This document shows positions 50,731 through 59,936 of a DNA stretch of 64,000 bases, piece by piece (positions within the stretch are counted from its first letter, which is position 1; every line of letters begins with the position of its first letter). The notes beneath the pieces were generated by a model. It saw only the letters and a list, made by a program, of their open reading frames with translations. It ran no database searches and was not told the origin of the DNA. Source of the DNA: Acetobacteraceae bacterium (GTDB lineage: Bacteria > Pseudomonadota > Alphaproteobacteria > Acetobacterales > Acetobacteraceae). The stretch is from assembly GCA_003164135.1 (NCBI GenBank), contig PLSD01000066.1, forward strand, positions 27,435-91,434, given 5' to 3'. The translations under genes and the position numbers were made by a program.

Positions 50731-52299
50731 ATGCGTATGAAAATGAAACGTGGCACCGCCCGCCTTCCAGCAGCCCTGACACTGGTTCTGCTGGGCGCGA
50801 CGGCTTTGGCGGGCGTGGGGCCTGCGCTGGCTGCACCCTCGCCGCTGGATGCAACCGCGGCGGTGCAGAGCAACTTTACCCCGGTGGGGGATTTTACCAA
50901 TTTGGTGAAACAGGTGACGCCGGCGGTGGTTTCCATCGATGTGCACCTGAAGCTCGACCAGACCGCGGACGACCAGGATTCCAGCGGGGGCGGCGATAGC
51001 CAGTCGCAGAACGGCGCGCCGCAGCTCCCAGGGTTTCCGCCGGGCTTCCCCTTTGGCGGGATGCAGGGGTTCCAGGCGCAGCCGCAGGTGGTTGAGGCCA
51101 AGGGGTCCGGGTTTATTATCGACTCCTCCGGCATTGTGGTGACCAACTACCATGTGGTGAAGGATGCGAAGACGGTGAGCGTGACGCTTTCCGACGGGAA
51201 GAGCTATCCGGCGAAAATACTGGGGATGGACCCGAAAACCGACCTGGCGGTGCTGAAGATTAGCGCCGGGGAGCTGCTGCCGTTTGTTGAGCTTGGTTCG
51301 TCGGCGAATGTGGAGCCGGGGGAATGGGTGGTGGCGATGGGCAACCCGTTTGGCCTGGGCGGCACGGTGACGGCGGGGATTGTTTCGGCACTGGGGCGCG
51401 ACATTGGCGATGGGCCGTATGACAAGTTCATCCAGATCGACGCGCCAATTAACGAGGGGAATTCCGGCGGCCCGCTGTTTGACCAGCATGGGCAGGTGAT
51501 TGGTATTAACACCGCGATTTTGACGCCCACGGGCGGGTCGGTGGGGATCGGGTTTGCGATTCCCTCCGACATGATCAAACACGTGGTGACCCAGTTGATT
51601 TCCGGCGGCAAGGTGGTGCGCGGGTATCTGGGCGTGGCGGCGCAGGAGATTTCGCCGCAGGTGGCGCAGGCGATGGGGCTGCCGACGGCTGACCCGACCA
51701 ATGACGGTGCGCTGGTGGCGGCGGTTTCAGCCGGTAGCCCGGCGGCGCATGCGGGGCTGCAGCCGGGTGACGTGATTACCAAGGTGGATGGCGCGGTGGT
51801 GACCAACCCGAATGATCTGGCGGCGGATATTGCCAATGTGATCCCCGGGCACGACACGGCGATTACGTACGTCCGTGGTGGCAAGCCGCATGATATTTCG
51901 GTGGCGGTGACGGTTATGCCGGCGAACCCGGATGCCGGCTTTCAGCAGGGCGGTAGCAGCCAGACGGCACCAGCACCCGCGCAGGGCGAACTGGGGCTGA
52001 CGCTGGCGCCATTGACGCCGGATGCGCGCAGCCAGCTTAACCTGCCGGACGATGCGGCGGGCGCGTTGATTGCGGCGGTGAAGCCGGATTCGCTGGCGGA
52101 CCAGGCTGGGTTGCAGCAGGGCGACCTGCTGGTTGGCGTGGGGCCGCAGAATGTGACCTCGCCCGATGACGCGGTGGCCGATATTGAGGCTGCCCGGAAG
52201 TCTGGTGCCTCGGCGGTGGCTTTGCGGATTGTCCGGCAGGGGCAGGCGCTGTTTGTGGGGATTCCGCTGAGCAAGACCAGCGGTAGCAGCCAGAACTGA
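50731..52299 (+). CDS. degP: Periplasmic Do-like serine protease (DegP/MucD family)
   Basis: From the ATG at 50,731 behind AGGAGAG, the product is 522 residues with a signal peptide ending AGVGPALA. The trypsin-like triad is His141 (VTNYHVVKD), Asp171 (KTDLAVLK) and Ser245 (NEGNSGGPLF). Two PDZ domains follow, one around GYLGVAAQEISPQVAQAMG to the VTNPNDLAADI region and a second around LGLTLAPLTPDARSQLNL. The Gln/Gly-rich insert after DDQDSSGGGDSQSQNG is the usual LA loop. It degrades or chaperones misfolded envelope proteins. The leader contains a perfect hairpin GCACG-A5-CGTGC (50,660-50,674). Confidence 0.93.
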   Translation: MRMKMKRGTARLPAALTLVLLGATALAGVGPALAAPSPLDATAAVQSNFTPVGDFTNLVKQVTPAVVSIDVHLKLDQTADDQDSSGGGDSQSQNGAPQLPGFPPGFPFGGMQGFQAQPQVVEAKGSGFIIDSSGIVVTNYHVVKDAKTVSVTLSDGKSYPAKILGMDPKTDLAVLKISAGELLPFVELGSSANVEPGEWVVAMGNPFGLGGTVTAGIVSALGRDIGDGPYDKFIQIDAPINEGNSGGPLFDQHGQVIGINTAILTPTGGSVGIGFAIPSDMIKHVVTQLISGGKVVRGYLGVAAQEISPQVAQAMGLPTADPTNDGALVAAVSAGSPAAHAGLQPGDVITKVDGAVVTNPNDLAADIANVIPGHDTAITYVRGGKPHDISVAVTVMPANPDAGFQQGGSSQTAPAPAQGELGLTLAPLTPDARSQLNLPDDAAGALIAAVKPDSLADQAGLQQGDLLVGVGPQNVTSPDDAVADIEAARKSGASAVALRIVRQGQALFVGIPLSKTSGSSQN

Positions 52300-52304
52300 A
52301 GGGA

Positions 52305-52327
52305 TGGCCGCCGGGTGCCGGCGGCCA
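52305..52327. terminator. GC-rich hairpin after degP
   Basis: TGGCCGCCGG-GTG-CCGGCGGCCA is a perfect 10-bp stem with a 3-base loop, 5 bp after the protease stop and before the tRNA. It lacks a T-run, so termination may be weak or Rho-assisted. Confidence 0.55.
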
Positions 52328-52395
52328 AAATGCCGGTTCGGGCCGGTGGGCAGTTGCGGCGAGGCTTCGGCTTCGATATAGCCTGCCGGTACGAG

Positions 52396-52470
<75 letters not shown>

Positions 52471-52545
52471 GTTTCCTCTGACAGCTATTGCGATTGAGCC
52501 AGCGGGCGGCTTGCGCCCAAGGGCGGATCGTTGTTCTCTACCCCA

Positions 52546-53043
52546 ATGATGAACATTCGTGATGCGGTCGAGACCGACCTGTCCGCGATTCTGGCGATTA
52601 CCAATCACGCCATCTTGGTGACAACCGCGATGTGGAGCGTGACGCCGGTCGATCTTGAAGGTCGGACCGAGTGGTGGCGGCAACTGGTGTCGCGGAATTT
52701 CCCGGTGCTGGTCGCCGAGATCAATGGCGAAGTGATTGGTTTTGGCAGTTATGGATCATTTCGTCCTTTCGAGGGCTATGCTCATACCGTGGAACATAGG
52801 GTCTATGTGGCGCCCAGCGTCCACCGGCGGGGCGCTGGGGCCGTTTTGTTGCGGGCTTTGATCGATCGGGCGATCGCGGCGGGGATACATGTGATGATCG
52901 GCGCGATTGACGCCGAGAACGAAGCTTCGCTGGCGTTGCATCGCCGTTTTGGATTCGTCGAGACCGGCCGCATGCCCGAGGTCGGGCGGAAATTCGATCG
53001 CTGGCTCGATCTGGTATTGATGCAGAAGATTTTAGGGCGGTAA
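52546..53043 (+). CDS. GNAT family N-acetyltransferase (phosphinothricin-acetyltransferase-like)
   Basis: Starting at the ATG at 52,546 the product is about 165 residues; an adjacent ATG at 52,549 is equally possible. It opens NIRDAVETDLSAILAITNHAI and carries VEHRVYVAPSVHRRGAGAVLLRALI, where the pyrophosphate-binding loop is R-R-G-A-G-A, and GAIDAENEASLALHRRFGFVETGRMPEVGRKFDRWLDLVLMQ, the hallmark of Pat/MddA-type enzymes. These acetylate phosphinothricin, methionine sulfone and similar compounds, so detoxification is likely. It lies just after the tRNA, alone. Confidence 0.9.
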   Translation: MMNIRDAVETDLSAILAITNHAILVTTAMWSVTPVDLEGRTEWWRQLVSRNFPVLVAEINGEVIGFGSYGSFRPFEGYAHTVEHRVYVAPSVHRRGAGAVLLRALIDRAIAAGIHVMIGAIDAENEASLALHRRFGFVETGRMPEVGRKFDRWLDLVLMQKILGR

Positions 53044-53296
53044 GGCGGGGGCAGTAACGTGGGGGGGCAACGCGCCGGCGATTTCGCTTTCCGATCAATC
53101 GGTTGGCCGAACGCATGGCCGATGTGCCTCGATAAAGCTTGCCTTTTCCCTGCCGCCCCGCCTAGGAACCCCCTGCGGATCGTCCGCGCCAGGGCGGCGG
53201 TCCCTTTTTTCTCCGCACTCAGCCGGATGTCTGGCGCGATTCTGTCGCGCTGCCTTGCCGTGCCGACTCTCGCGCCCAGGAGGCGCAGCTATCATC

Positions 53297-54619
53297 ATGA
53301 GCCATGTCGCTCCCATTACCCCTTCGTTTGCCGAACTCGGCTTGAATCCTCAACTGCTCCAGGCTTTGGCGCAGGAAGGCTACACCAACCCCACGCCGAT
53401 CCAGGCGCAGGCAATTCCCCATTTGCTGACCGGCCGCGACCTGCTGGGCCTGGCGCAGACCGGCACCGGCAAGACCGCCGCGTTCCTGCTGCCCATCTTG
53501 CACCGCTTGGCCGCGACCCCGCACCGCGCCACGCCGCGCTGCGTGAACGTGCTGATCCTGGCGCCGACGCGCGAACTTGCCTCGCAGATCGATCAAAGCG
53601 TGGTCGCTTATGGCCGCAATCTGGGCGTCAGCCATTGCGTGATTTTTGGCGGCGTGAACCAATTCCATCAGGTCGCGGCGCTGAAAAAAGGCGTCGATTT
53701 TCTGACCGCCACTCCGGGCCGCCTGCTCGATCTGGTCGGCCAGGGTCACATTGATCTGAGCAAAACCAGCGTGTTGGTGCTGGATGAGGCCGATCACATG
53801 CTCGATATGGGCTTTGTGAAGCCGATCCGCCAAATCGTGGCGCTGCTGCCGGCCAGCCGTCAGACGTTGCTGTTCTCGGCCACCATGCCCGAGGAAATCT
53901 CGTCATTGGCGTCTGGGCTGCTGCGCAATCCGGCGCGGGTGGAAGTTACTCCTCCCTCGACCACCGTGGACCGGATCGGCCAGAGCGTGATGTTCACCGA
54001 CGCCGCCAACAAAATGGCGCTGCTGAAGATGCTGGTGAAGCCGCCCACGGTCAGCCGTGCGTTGATCTTTACCCTGACGAAGCACACCGCCAACAAGGTG
54101 GCCGAGGCGCTGACCGCCGCAGGTTCGCCCGCCGAGGCGATCCACGGCAATAAGTCGCAAGGTCAGCGCGAGCGGGCTTTGGCTGGCTTTAAATCGGGCG
54201 CGGTGCGCGTGCTGGTGGCCACCGACATCGCCTCGCGCGGGATCGACGTGGACGACGTGAGCCATGTGTTCAATTACGATCTGCCGAACGTGGCGGAAAG
54301 CTATGTGCATCGCATCGGCCGCACCGCGCGCGCCGGGCGCGAGGGGCTGGCGGTGACTTTGTGCGAACCCGAACATCGCGCCTGGCTGACGGCGATCGAA
54401 CGCACGATCGGGCAGCCGGTGCCGGTGGTGACGGATCATCCCTTTCATTCTGAGGAAGCGCGGCTTTCGCGCATGAAGCCTCCGGTGATGGGTGGCGGTG
54501 GACGCAACCAACAAGGGCGGCAGGGCCAAGGTCAGGGCCAGGGCCAGGGCCGTGGCGATGCGCGCCCGGCAGGCCGGCCGGCGCAACAATCGCGTGGGCC
54601 GCAGCGCAAGCCTAGGTAA
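53297..54619 (+). CDS. DEAD-box ATP-dependent RNA helicase (RhlE-like)
   Basis: From the ATG at 53,297 (AGGAGG 13 bases upstream) the protein is 440 residues. Motifs in order: Q-motif GYTNPTPIQAQAIP, Walker A AQTGTGKTAAF, PTRELA, TPGRLLD, DEAD, SAT, ALIFTLTKHTA, TDIASRGIDV and HRIGRTARAGREG. The C-terminal tail is low-complexity Gly/Gln/Arg (GRQGQGQGQGQGRG), produced by short DNA repeats. It likely remodels structured RNA in ribosome assembly or at low temperature. The 253-bp leader is gene-free and includes a GC-rich stem ending in a T-run near 53,205. Confidence 0.93.
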   Translation: MSHVAPITPSFAELGLNPQLLQALAQEGYTNPTPIQAQAIPHLLTGRDLLGLAQTGTGKTAAFLLPILHRLAATPHRATPRCVNVLILAPTRELASQIDQSVVAYGRNLGVSHCVIFGGVNQFHQVAALKKGVDFLTATPGRLLDLVGQGHIDLSKTSVLVLDEADHMLDMGFVKPIRQIVALLPASRQTLLFSATMPEEISSLASGLLRNPARVEVTPPSTTVDRIGQSVMFTDAANKMALLKMLVKPPTVSRALIFTLTKHTANKVAEALTAAGSPAEAIHGNKSQGQRERALAGFKSGAVRVLVATDIASRGIDVDDVSHVFNYDLPNVAESYVHRIGRTARAGREGLAVTLCEPEHRAWLTAIERTIGQPVPVVTDHPFHSEEARLSRMKPPVMGGGGRNQQGRQGQGQGQGQGRGDARPAGRPAQQSRGPQRKPR

Positions 54620-54636
54620 GCCAGGGAGGCCAGCGA

Positions 54637-55440
54637 ATGCAGAAACCCTATCAGGCGCCCCGCAAGATGCGCCTGGCATTGTCCTTATGTTCGCTGGCCT
54701 GTCTGGTGTTTCCCGGTGCTGCGTTTGCGCAGGCCGCCGATAATCTCGTGGTCACGGCACCGCGGTTGTCCGGCTATTGGGCGATGACCGGGCCTAATCT
54801 GATCACATTAACGATCGGGCCGTTCTCGGGCGTTCGTATTCTCTACAGCGGTGAAACGGACACCCGCGACATTTGCCTGATGCGGCATTTGGCGGGCGGT
54901 CTTTCGGCCACCTGTGCGGTGGGTGCCGAAGCCAATGCCTCGGGAGGCATCGACGAGGATCACGTCAAATTGCGCTGGTGGAGCGGCCCGGCGGAATTGC
55001 GGTTTGATGGCGTATGGGACCGCGCCTCCACCATCGCGGGGCAATTCAGCGGCGGGCTGGCCGGGGTGCGGGTGACCGGACATATTCCGGCCACGCTCAT
55101 CAAGGTGATTCGCCCCGTCGCGGGCGAGAATCCGGCCGCCACGGCTGCGGTGGGCGAGGTGCTGGCCGATTTACGGCAAGGCGCGCTGTCCCGCGGCCGC
55201 TATGAACCCGGCGCGATGAAACGGGTCTGGCGGGCCGGCACTTGGCCGGGGGTGAAGGCCGTGTGGGGGCAATTTGCCTATCTGGGCGAGATTCACGTGC
55301 ATTGGCAGGCAAAGCAGCCGGATATGCGGGAATCGGTTTATGAAATGCAGGCCGGTGATCATTTGGCGCTGTGCCGCGTTGGGCAAAGTCCGCGCGGGCT
55401 GGTGAATGATTTCGCGTGTCAGGAAGCAGCGGGGGCCTGA
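54637..55440 (+). CDS. Exported protein of unknown function
   Basis: A 267-residue protein with a signal sequence ending GAAFAQA. The mature part has beta-rich stretches (RLSGYWAMTGPNLITLTIG, VKLRWWSGPAELRFDGVWDR, IAGQFSGGLAGVRVTG) and three cysteines that could pair. The C-terminal third contains FAYLGEIHVHWQAKQPDMRESVYEM. I do not recognise a family. It starts 17 bp after the helicase and 2 bp before the truncated haemoglobin gene, so it may be co-transcribed with both. Confidence 0.7.
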   Translation: MQKPYQAPRKMRLALSLCSLACLVFPGAAFAQAADNLVVTAPRLSGYWAMTGPNLITLTIGPFSGVRILYSGETDTRDICLMRHLAGGLSATCAVGAEANASGGIDEDHVKLRWWSGPAELRFDGVWDRASTIAGQFSGGLAGVRVTGHIPATLIKVIRPVAGENPAATAAVGEVLADLRQGALSRGRYEPGAMKRVWRAGTWPGVKAVWGQFAYLGEIHVHWQAKQPDMRESVYEMQAGDHLALCRVGQSPRGLVNDFACQEAAGA

Positions 55441-55442
55441 AG

Positions 55443-55841
55443 ATGTCCGAACCAACACGCGCCGCCGACGAGGCCACCATTCGCGCTTTTGTGCTGCGGT
55501 TTTACGAAATCTCGCGTGCCGATCCCGAACTGGGGCCGTTGTTCGAAGCCGCGATCAAGGATTGGGACCACCATGTGCAAGTGGTGAGCGATTTCTGGTC
55601 CACCGCGCTGCTGGGCACCAAACGCTACGTGGGCACGGCCTATGCGCCGCATGTGGGCTTGCCGATCGAGGAACATCATTTCGCGCGCTGGCTGATGGCG
55701 CTGGATCGCGCCGGCAAGGATGTGCTGCCGCCCGAATTGGCCGAACGCGCGATGGCGCGGGCGCGGCATATGATGGTCAGCATGAAGGCCGGGTTGTTGC
55801 CGTTCAAAAAGCCGGATGGGTCTAGGTCGAGTAAGCCTTAG
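55443..55841 (+). CDS. Group III truncated haemoglobin
   Basis: From the ATG at 55,443 the product is 132 residues. Tyr21 (FVLRFYEI) occupies the distal B10 position and His79 in EEHHFARWLMALD is the proximal F8 ligand; the HHFARW block is characteristic of group III. The central DFWSTALLGTKRYVG segment matches the E-helix region of the family. Campylobacter Ctb, a relative, modulates respiration or handles NO and reactive oxygen. Its stop overlaps the modC stop by 4 bp, convergently. Confidence 0.88.
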   Translation: MSEPTRAADEATIRAFVLRFYEISRADPELGPLFEAAIKDWDHHVQVVSDFWSTALLGTKRYVGTAYAPHVGLPIEEHHFARWLMALDRAGKDVLPPELAERAMARARHMMVSMKAGLLPFKKPDGSRSSKP

Positions 55842-56938
55842 TCGGGCTCGACCAGTCCCACGCCCTTGATCAGCAGTACCACGTTGTCGCCGGGCTGAAA
55901 CGCCAGGCTTTCCCATGATTTGCGGGTGATCCGGGCCATCAGGGTTTGGCCCAGGCCGTGCTCTCCCAATCGCAGCGCCACGTTTATTTGGCCTGTCTCG
56001 GGCAGCGGCTTGGCAGCAATGATGCGCGCCTGGGGCATGTTCAGGATTGTGGTGCCTTGGGGTGCCCTGCGGGCAAGCCCGACGTCGGAGGCCATCACCC
56101 GCAATCGGCATGTGGTGCGGGTGGGCGCCGACACTGCCGGGATCTGCCATTCCTGGCCATCGATCGCTAGAGTGGTGATCTGCGCCCCGAGATCATGGCG
56201 GGTTACATGGGCTTGCAGCACGGAAACTGCGTGGGGGCTTGCGGCCAGCGGCAACGACAAATCGGTGAGCAGGTCCGGGCACAAGCCTGCGGCCACGACG
56301 CGGCCCTGGTCGAGCAGCACCAGGTGATCGGCGATGCGGGCGATTTCAGCCAGGTCGTGGCTGACATAGAGCATCGGCAGCATGAGTTCCGTGGCCAGAA
56401 TTGCCAGGGCGGAGAGAATTTCGGTGCTGGCGGCGCGATCGAGCGCGGAAACTGGCTCGTCGAGCAGCAACAGGACCGGCTGGGCGAGCAAGGCGCGGGC
56501 GATCGCCACCCTTTGGCGTTCGCCTCCGGAAAGATGTGCAACCCGGCGTGCGAGCAGCGGTGCGAGCGCGAGCATGTCGATCACCGCATCAAAGCCGATC
56601 CGGCCCCCATGTTCACGTTCTTTGGGCGCGCGTTTCTCGGCGTAGGCCAGGTTGCCGCGTACATCCAGATGGGGAAATAGCGCGCCCTCCTGAAACACCA
56701 GCCCCACGCCCCGTTGGAAAGGCGGGGTGAAATGATCACCCTGTTGCCAAGCCTCGCCGCCGCAAACCACCCGCCCGCCCGGCAGGCGGTGAAGCCCGGC
56801 CAGGCAACGCAAAATGCTGGTTTTTCCGCTGCCCGAGGCCCCGAACAGGCCGGTGATGCCGGTGGCGGGGGTGGAAAATTGGGCGTCGAGCGCGAATCGG
56901 CCAAGCGTGCCGGTCAGGGAAGCGGTGATGTCGCTCAT
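55838..56938 (-). CDS. modC: Molybdate ABC transporter ATP-binding protein
   Basis: Using the ATG at 56,938, which overlaps the modB stop as ATGA, the product is 366 residues. It has Walker A GASGSGKTS, a Q-loop in VGLVFQEGALFPHLDV, signature LSGGERQRVAIARALL, Walker B LLLLDEPVSALD and the H-loop VSHDLAE. The C-terminal third, ending INVALRLGEHGLGQTLMARITRKSWESLAFQPGDNVVLLIKGV, is the TOBE/Mop domain that binds molybdate, a feature of ModC. A long in-frame extension upstream is the shadow of modB and is not coding. Confidence 0.9.
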   Translation of the reverse strand: MSDITASLTGTLGRFALDAQFSTPATGITGLFGASGSGKTSILRCLAGLHRLPGGRVVCGGEAWQQGDHFTPPFQRGVGLVFQEGALFPHLDVRGNLAYAEKRAPKEREHGGRIGFDAVIDMLALAPLLARRVAHLSGGERQRVAIARALLAQPVLLLLDEPVSALDRAASTEILSALAILATELMLPMLYVSHDLAEIARIADHLVLLDQGRVVAAGLCPDLLTDLSLPLAASPHAVSVLQAHVTRHDLGAQITTLAIDGQEWQIPAVSAPTRTTCRLRVMASDVGLARRAPQGTTILNMPQARIIAAKPLPETGQINVALRLGEHGLGQTLMARITRKSWESLAFQPGDNVVLLIKGVGLVEPD

Positions 56939-57612
56939 TTCACGCCCTCCAGCCCGCGGCTCCCCAGCCCTCGACCCCATCGCCGCAGCGCCAGGATCGC
57001 CGCGAAGGAAAAAAGTAACAGTCCAGTGGAAATTTCGTGGGCCGTGGCCCAATCCTGGGTCTCGACCGCATCGAAAATGGTGGTCGACAGCACACGGGTT
57101 TGGCCGGGGATATCGCCGCCGATCATCAGCACCACCCCGAATTCGCCGATGGTGTGCGCGAAGGACAGGATCAGTCCCGCGGCCAACCCCGGGCGCGCCA
57201 GCGGCAGCACGACGCTGAAAAATCGGTCGAACCCGGAAGCACGCAACGAGGTCGCGGCCTCGAGCAACGATCGCGGAATGGCCGCGAAGCTGGCGCGGAT
57301 GGGTGCCAGCGCGAAGGGCAGCGAATAAACCACCGAACCCGCCACCAGCCCTCCAAAACTGAAAGCCAGACTGCGCAGCCCGAACAGATGCAACACCGGC
57401 GCCAGCGGCCCTTGCGGCCCCATGAACACCAGCAGATAGAAGCCCAGCACGGTGGGCGGCAGGACCAGGGGCAGCGAGGTGACCGAATCGATCACATCCG
57501 CCGCCCAGCCGCGAGTCCGCACCAGCCACCAGGCCAACGGCGGCACGAGCAGCATCAGCAGCAGGCTGGTGACGGCGGCAAGCTCCAGCGTTGTAACAAT
57601 AATTTGGATCAC
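56935..57612 (-). CDS. modB: Molybdate ABC transporter permease
   Basis: A 225-residue permease with five to six helices, opening AAVTSLLLMLLVPPLAWWLVRTRGWAADVIDSVTSLPLVLPPTVLGFYLLVFMG, typical for ModB, and the coupling EAA-type loop AAIPRSLLEAATSLRASGFDRFFSVVLPLARPGLAAGLILSFAHTIGEFGVVLMIGG. It is the first gene of a leftward pair with modC. No modA substrate-binding gene is seen next to it, so the binding protein must be encoded elsewhere. The gap of 120 bp to pcm is divergent. Confidence 0.9.
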   Translation of the reverse strand: MIQIIVTTLELAAVTSLLLMLLVPPLAWWLVRTRGWAADVIDSVTSLPLVLPPTVLGFYLLVFMGPQGPLAPVLHLFGLRSLAFSFGGLVAGSVVYSLPFALAPIRASFAAIPRSLLEAATSLRASGFDRFFSVVLPLARPGLAAGLILSFAHTIGEFGVVLMIGGDIPGQTRVLSTTIFDAVETQDWATAHEISTGLLLFSFAAILALRRWGRGLGSRGLEGVK

Positions 57613-57732
57613 TCGTCGTTCTTAGCTTCATTTTGTAACCGATGCACCGGCTTACCGCATTTTATATCCTCCGCGCTTGGCTTTCGGCCCTTTCGCGCCC
57701 TATAAGGTCGGGACCAATTTCGCGAGAGAGCC

Positions 57733-58392
57733 ATGGACCTGCCCGTTCTGAACACTGCCAACGCGCGCAAACATATGGTGGACAGCCAGATCCGCCCCAA
57801 CAAGGTGAACGACGAAACGCTGCTCGATGCCCTGCGCACGCTCAAGCGCGAGCTGTTCGTGCCGGCCGCGCTGGCCGATTTCGCCTACATCGACGAAGAC
57901 GTGCCACTGGGCAATGGCCGTTATCTGATGGAACCGATGATCCTGGCGCGGCTGCTGGAAGCGGCTTCGGTGCAGCACGGCGAGAAGGTTTTGGTGGTGG
58001 CGAGCGGCACGGGCTATGGCGCGGCGCTGCTTTCGATGATCGGCGCCCATGTAACCGCGCTCGAGGATGATGCTGCACTCAGGGCAATCGCGGCCCGGGT
58101 GCTGCCTTCGGAGATCAAACAGGTGGCGGGCAAGGCCGAGTATGGGGCGCAGGCGTTCGCCCCCTATGACGCCATTGTGATCGAAGCCGGTGTGCCGGAA
58201 ATTCCCGATGGATTGGCGGCGCAACTGGCGCCCGAGGGCCGGATCGTGGCCGTGATCGTGCCGGCCGAGGGCGCCGGCACCGCGGTGCGCGCCGATCTGC
58301 GGGGGAACGATTTGGTGGTGACCAAATTATTTGATTGCCAGACCCCGGTTCTGCCCGCGCTGCTGCCCAAGCCGGGCTTCAGCTTCGATTGA
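57733..58392 (+). CDS. Protein-L-isoaspartate O-methyltransferase-like protein
   Basis: A 219-residue member of the PCMT family. The opening ARKHMVDSQIRPNKVNDETLLDAL and FVPAALADFAYIDEDVPLGNGRYLMEPMILARLLEAA are characteristic of the alphaproteobacterial form encoded before tolC. The SAM motif I is VLVVASGTGYGAALL, with Ala-Ser in place of the usual Ile-Gly. It would repair isoaspartyl residues, although this branch has not been shown to do so. It is followed by tolC with a 106-bp gap. Confidence 0.85.
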   Translation: MDLPVLNTANARKHMVDSQIRPNKVNDETLLDALRTLKRELFVPAALADFAYIDEDVPLGNGRYLMEPMILARLLEAASVQHGEKVLVVASGTGYGAALLSMIGAHVTALEDDAALRAIAARVLPSEIKQVAGKAEYGAQAFAPYDAIVIEAGVPEIPDGLAAQLAPEGRIVAVIVPAEGAGTAVRADLRGNDLVVTKLFDCQTPVLPALLPKPGFSFD

Positions 58393-58498
58393 TCTTGTGG
58401 ATCTTGCGCCCCCGGCTGGGCGATGATTGAACGGAGCCAATGCTCCGCGCCGCCGGGTGCTCGCACCCAAGGCGTGGACAATACGAGGAAGAGAATTG

Positions 58499-59890
58499 AT
58501 GCGTTTCGTTGTTGCCTTGGGATTTTCCTTCGGAGCCATTCTGGCGGGCGGTTCGGCTTTTGCCGCGCCCACCACCCTGCAAGACGCCATGATCGAGGCC
58601 TATCACAGCAACCCGACCTTGCTGGCCGAGCAAGCCAATCTGCGCGCGACCGATGAAGACGTGCCGCAGGCGCTGGCAGGCTGGCGCCCGACGGTAACGA
58701 TCACCGGCGAGAGAGGCCGCGACAACGGCAACGAGGTCCGGACCCAGTACGGAACCACCAGCACCATCGGCAATAATCGCAATCTTTATACCGCTGAGGT
58801 GCAGTTGAGCCAGCCGATATTCCGCGGCGGCGCCACGCGCGCCAACACCCACCGCGCCAAGAACACCGTCTATGCCGAGCGCGCCAATCTGATCGCGACC
58901 GAGGAGAAGGTGTTCGCCCAGGGCATCAGCGATTACGTCACGGTGATCGAGGATCAGCAGTTGCTCGATCTCAACACCAACAACCAGCAGGTGTTGGCGG
59001 TTCAGTTGAAGGCCACCCAGGATCGCTTCCGAGTCGGCGAACTGACCCAGACGGATGTGGCCCAGGCGCAGGCGGCGCTGGATGGCGCCATCGCTCAGGT
59101 AGCGACCGCGCAAGGCAATCTGGCCTCGGCCAATGCCGCCTATGAACACGACATCGGATCGCCTCCCGTTGATCTGGTGCCGCCTTCGATGCTGGCGTTG
59201 AAGGTGAAGGACGCCGACGAGGCTGGCGCGATCGCCGCGAAAAACAATCCCAACGTCGTGGCGGCGGAATTCACTGTGGCGGCGGCGCGCGATAACGTCG
59301 ATCTCCAGTTCTCGGCGCTGCTGCCGCAGATCAGCGCCCTGCTCCAAGGCACCCGCACCAATGATCAGGCGCAGACCGGGCTGATCACCAACGATGCCGC
59401 GGCGCTCCTGTCGGTGACGGTGCCGCTGTATCAGGGCGGCGCGGAATATTCGAAAGTGCGCCAAGCCAAGGAGCAGGTGCAACAAAGCGAACAAAAATTG
59501 ATCGATGAACGGCTGTCGTCCAGGGCCTCGGCGGTGCAGGCCTATCAGACCTTCGTAGCCAATCAGGCGGCGGTGGACAGCGATCGCGCCCAGGTGTCGG
59601 CCGACGAAATCGCGCTTGCGGGCGTTGAACGCGAGGCGCTGGTCGGCACCGCGACCACGCTGGATGTGCTAATCGAGGAACAGGATTTGCTGCAAGCGCG
59701 CACCACGCTGGTGCAGAATTTGGCGCAGGCGGTGGCCTCGTCTTATGGCGTTGCGTCGTCGATGGGGCGGTTGACCGCGCGCGATCTGGCGCTTGATGTG
59801 CCGCTGTATGATGAAACGGCTTATTATGATTCTGTTGATATGAAGCTGTTTGGAGTAAGCGTGCCCGATCAGGCAGGCGGCCAGAGGTAG
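58499..59890 (+). CDS. tolC: TolC family outer-membrane efflux channel
   Basis: From the ATG at 58,499 behind GAGGAAGAG, the product is 463 residues with a signal ending SAFA. The TolC core is TTLQDAMIEAYHSNPTLLAEQANLRATDEDVPQALAGWRP, then two repeats with YVTVIEDQQLLDLN and FRVGELTQTDVAQAQAAL, and SVTVPLYQGGAEYSKVRQAKE for the second half. The Gln-rich helices form the periplasmic tunnel. It exports drugs or proteins together with inner-membrane partners encoded elsewhere. Its placement between pcm and popZ is common in alphaproteobacteria. Confidence 0.92.
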   Translation: MRFVVALGFSFGAILAGGSAFAAPTTLQDAMIEAYHSNPTLLAEQANLRATDEDVPQALAGWRPTVTITGERGRDNGNEVRTQYGTTSTIGNNRNLYTAEVQLSQPIFRGGATRANTHRAKNTVYAERANLIATEEKVFAQGISDYVTVIEDQQLLDLNTNNQQVLAVQLKATQDRFRVGELTQTDVAQAQAALDGAIAQVATAQGNLASANAAYEHDIGSPPVDLVPPSMLALKVKDADEAGAIAAKNNPNVVAAEFTVAAARDNVDLQFSALLPQISALLQGTRTNDQAQTGLITNDAAALLSVTVPLYQGGAEYSKVRQAKEQVQQSEQKLIDERLSSRASAVQAYQTFVANQAAVDSDRAQVSADEIALAGVEREALVGTATTLDVLIEEQDLLQARTTLVQNLAQAVASSYGVASSMGRLTARDLALDVPLYDETAYYDSVDMKLFGVSVPDQAGGQR

Positions 59891-59936
59891 CACCCTCTCG
59901 CCGGCCCCGGGCGTAACAACAGGGGCTTTATCTGAC

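Noticed and set aside
52531..52545. TTG start for the acetyltransferase
   Set aside because: Two ATG codons follow within 20 bp and fit the family N-terminus better.
55838..57631. A single 597-residue ModB-ModC fusion protein
   Set aside because: The N-terminal part of that frame is the out-of-frame shadow of modB; the true ModC starts at 56,938.
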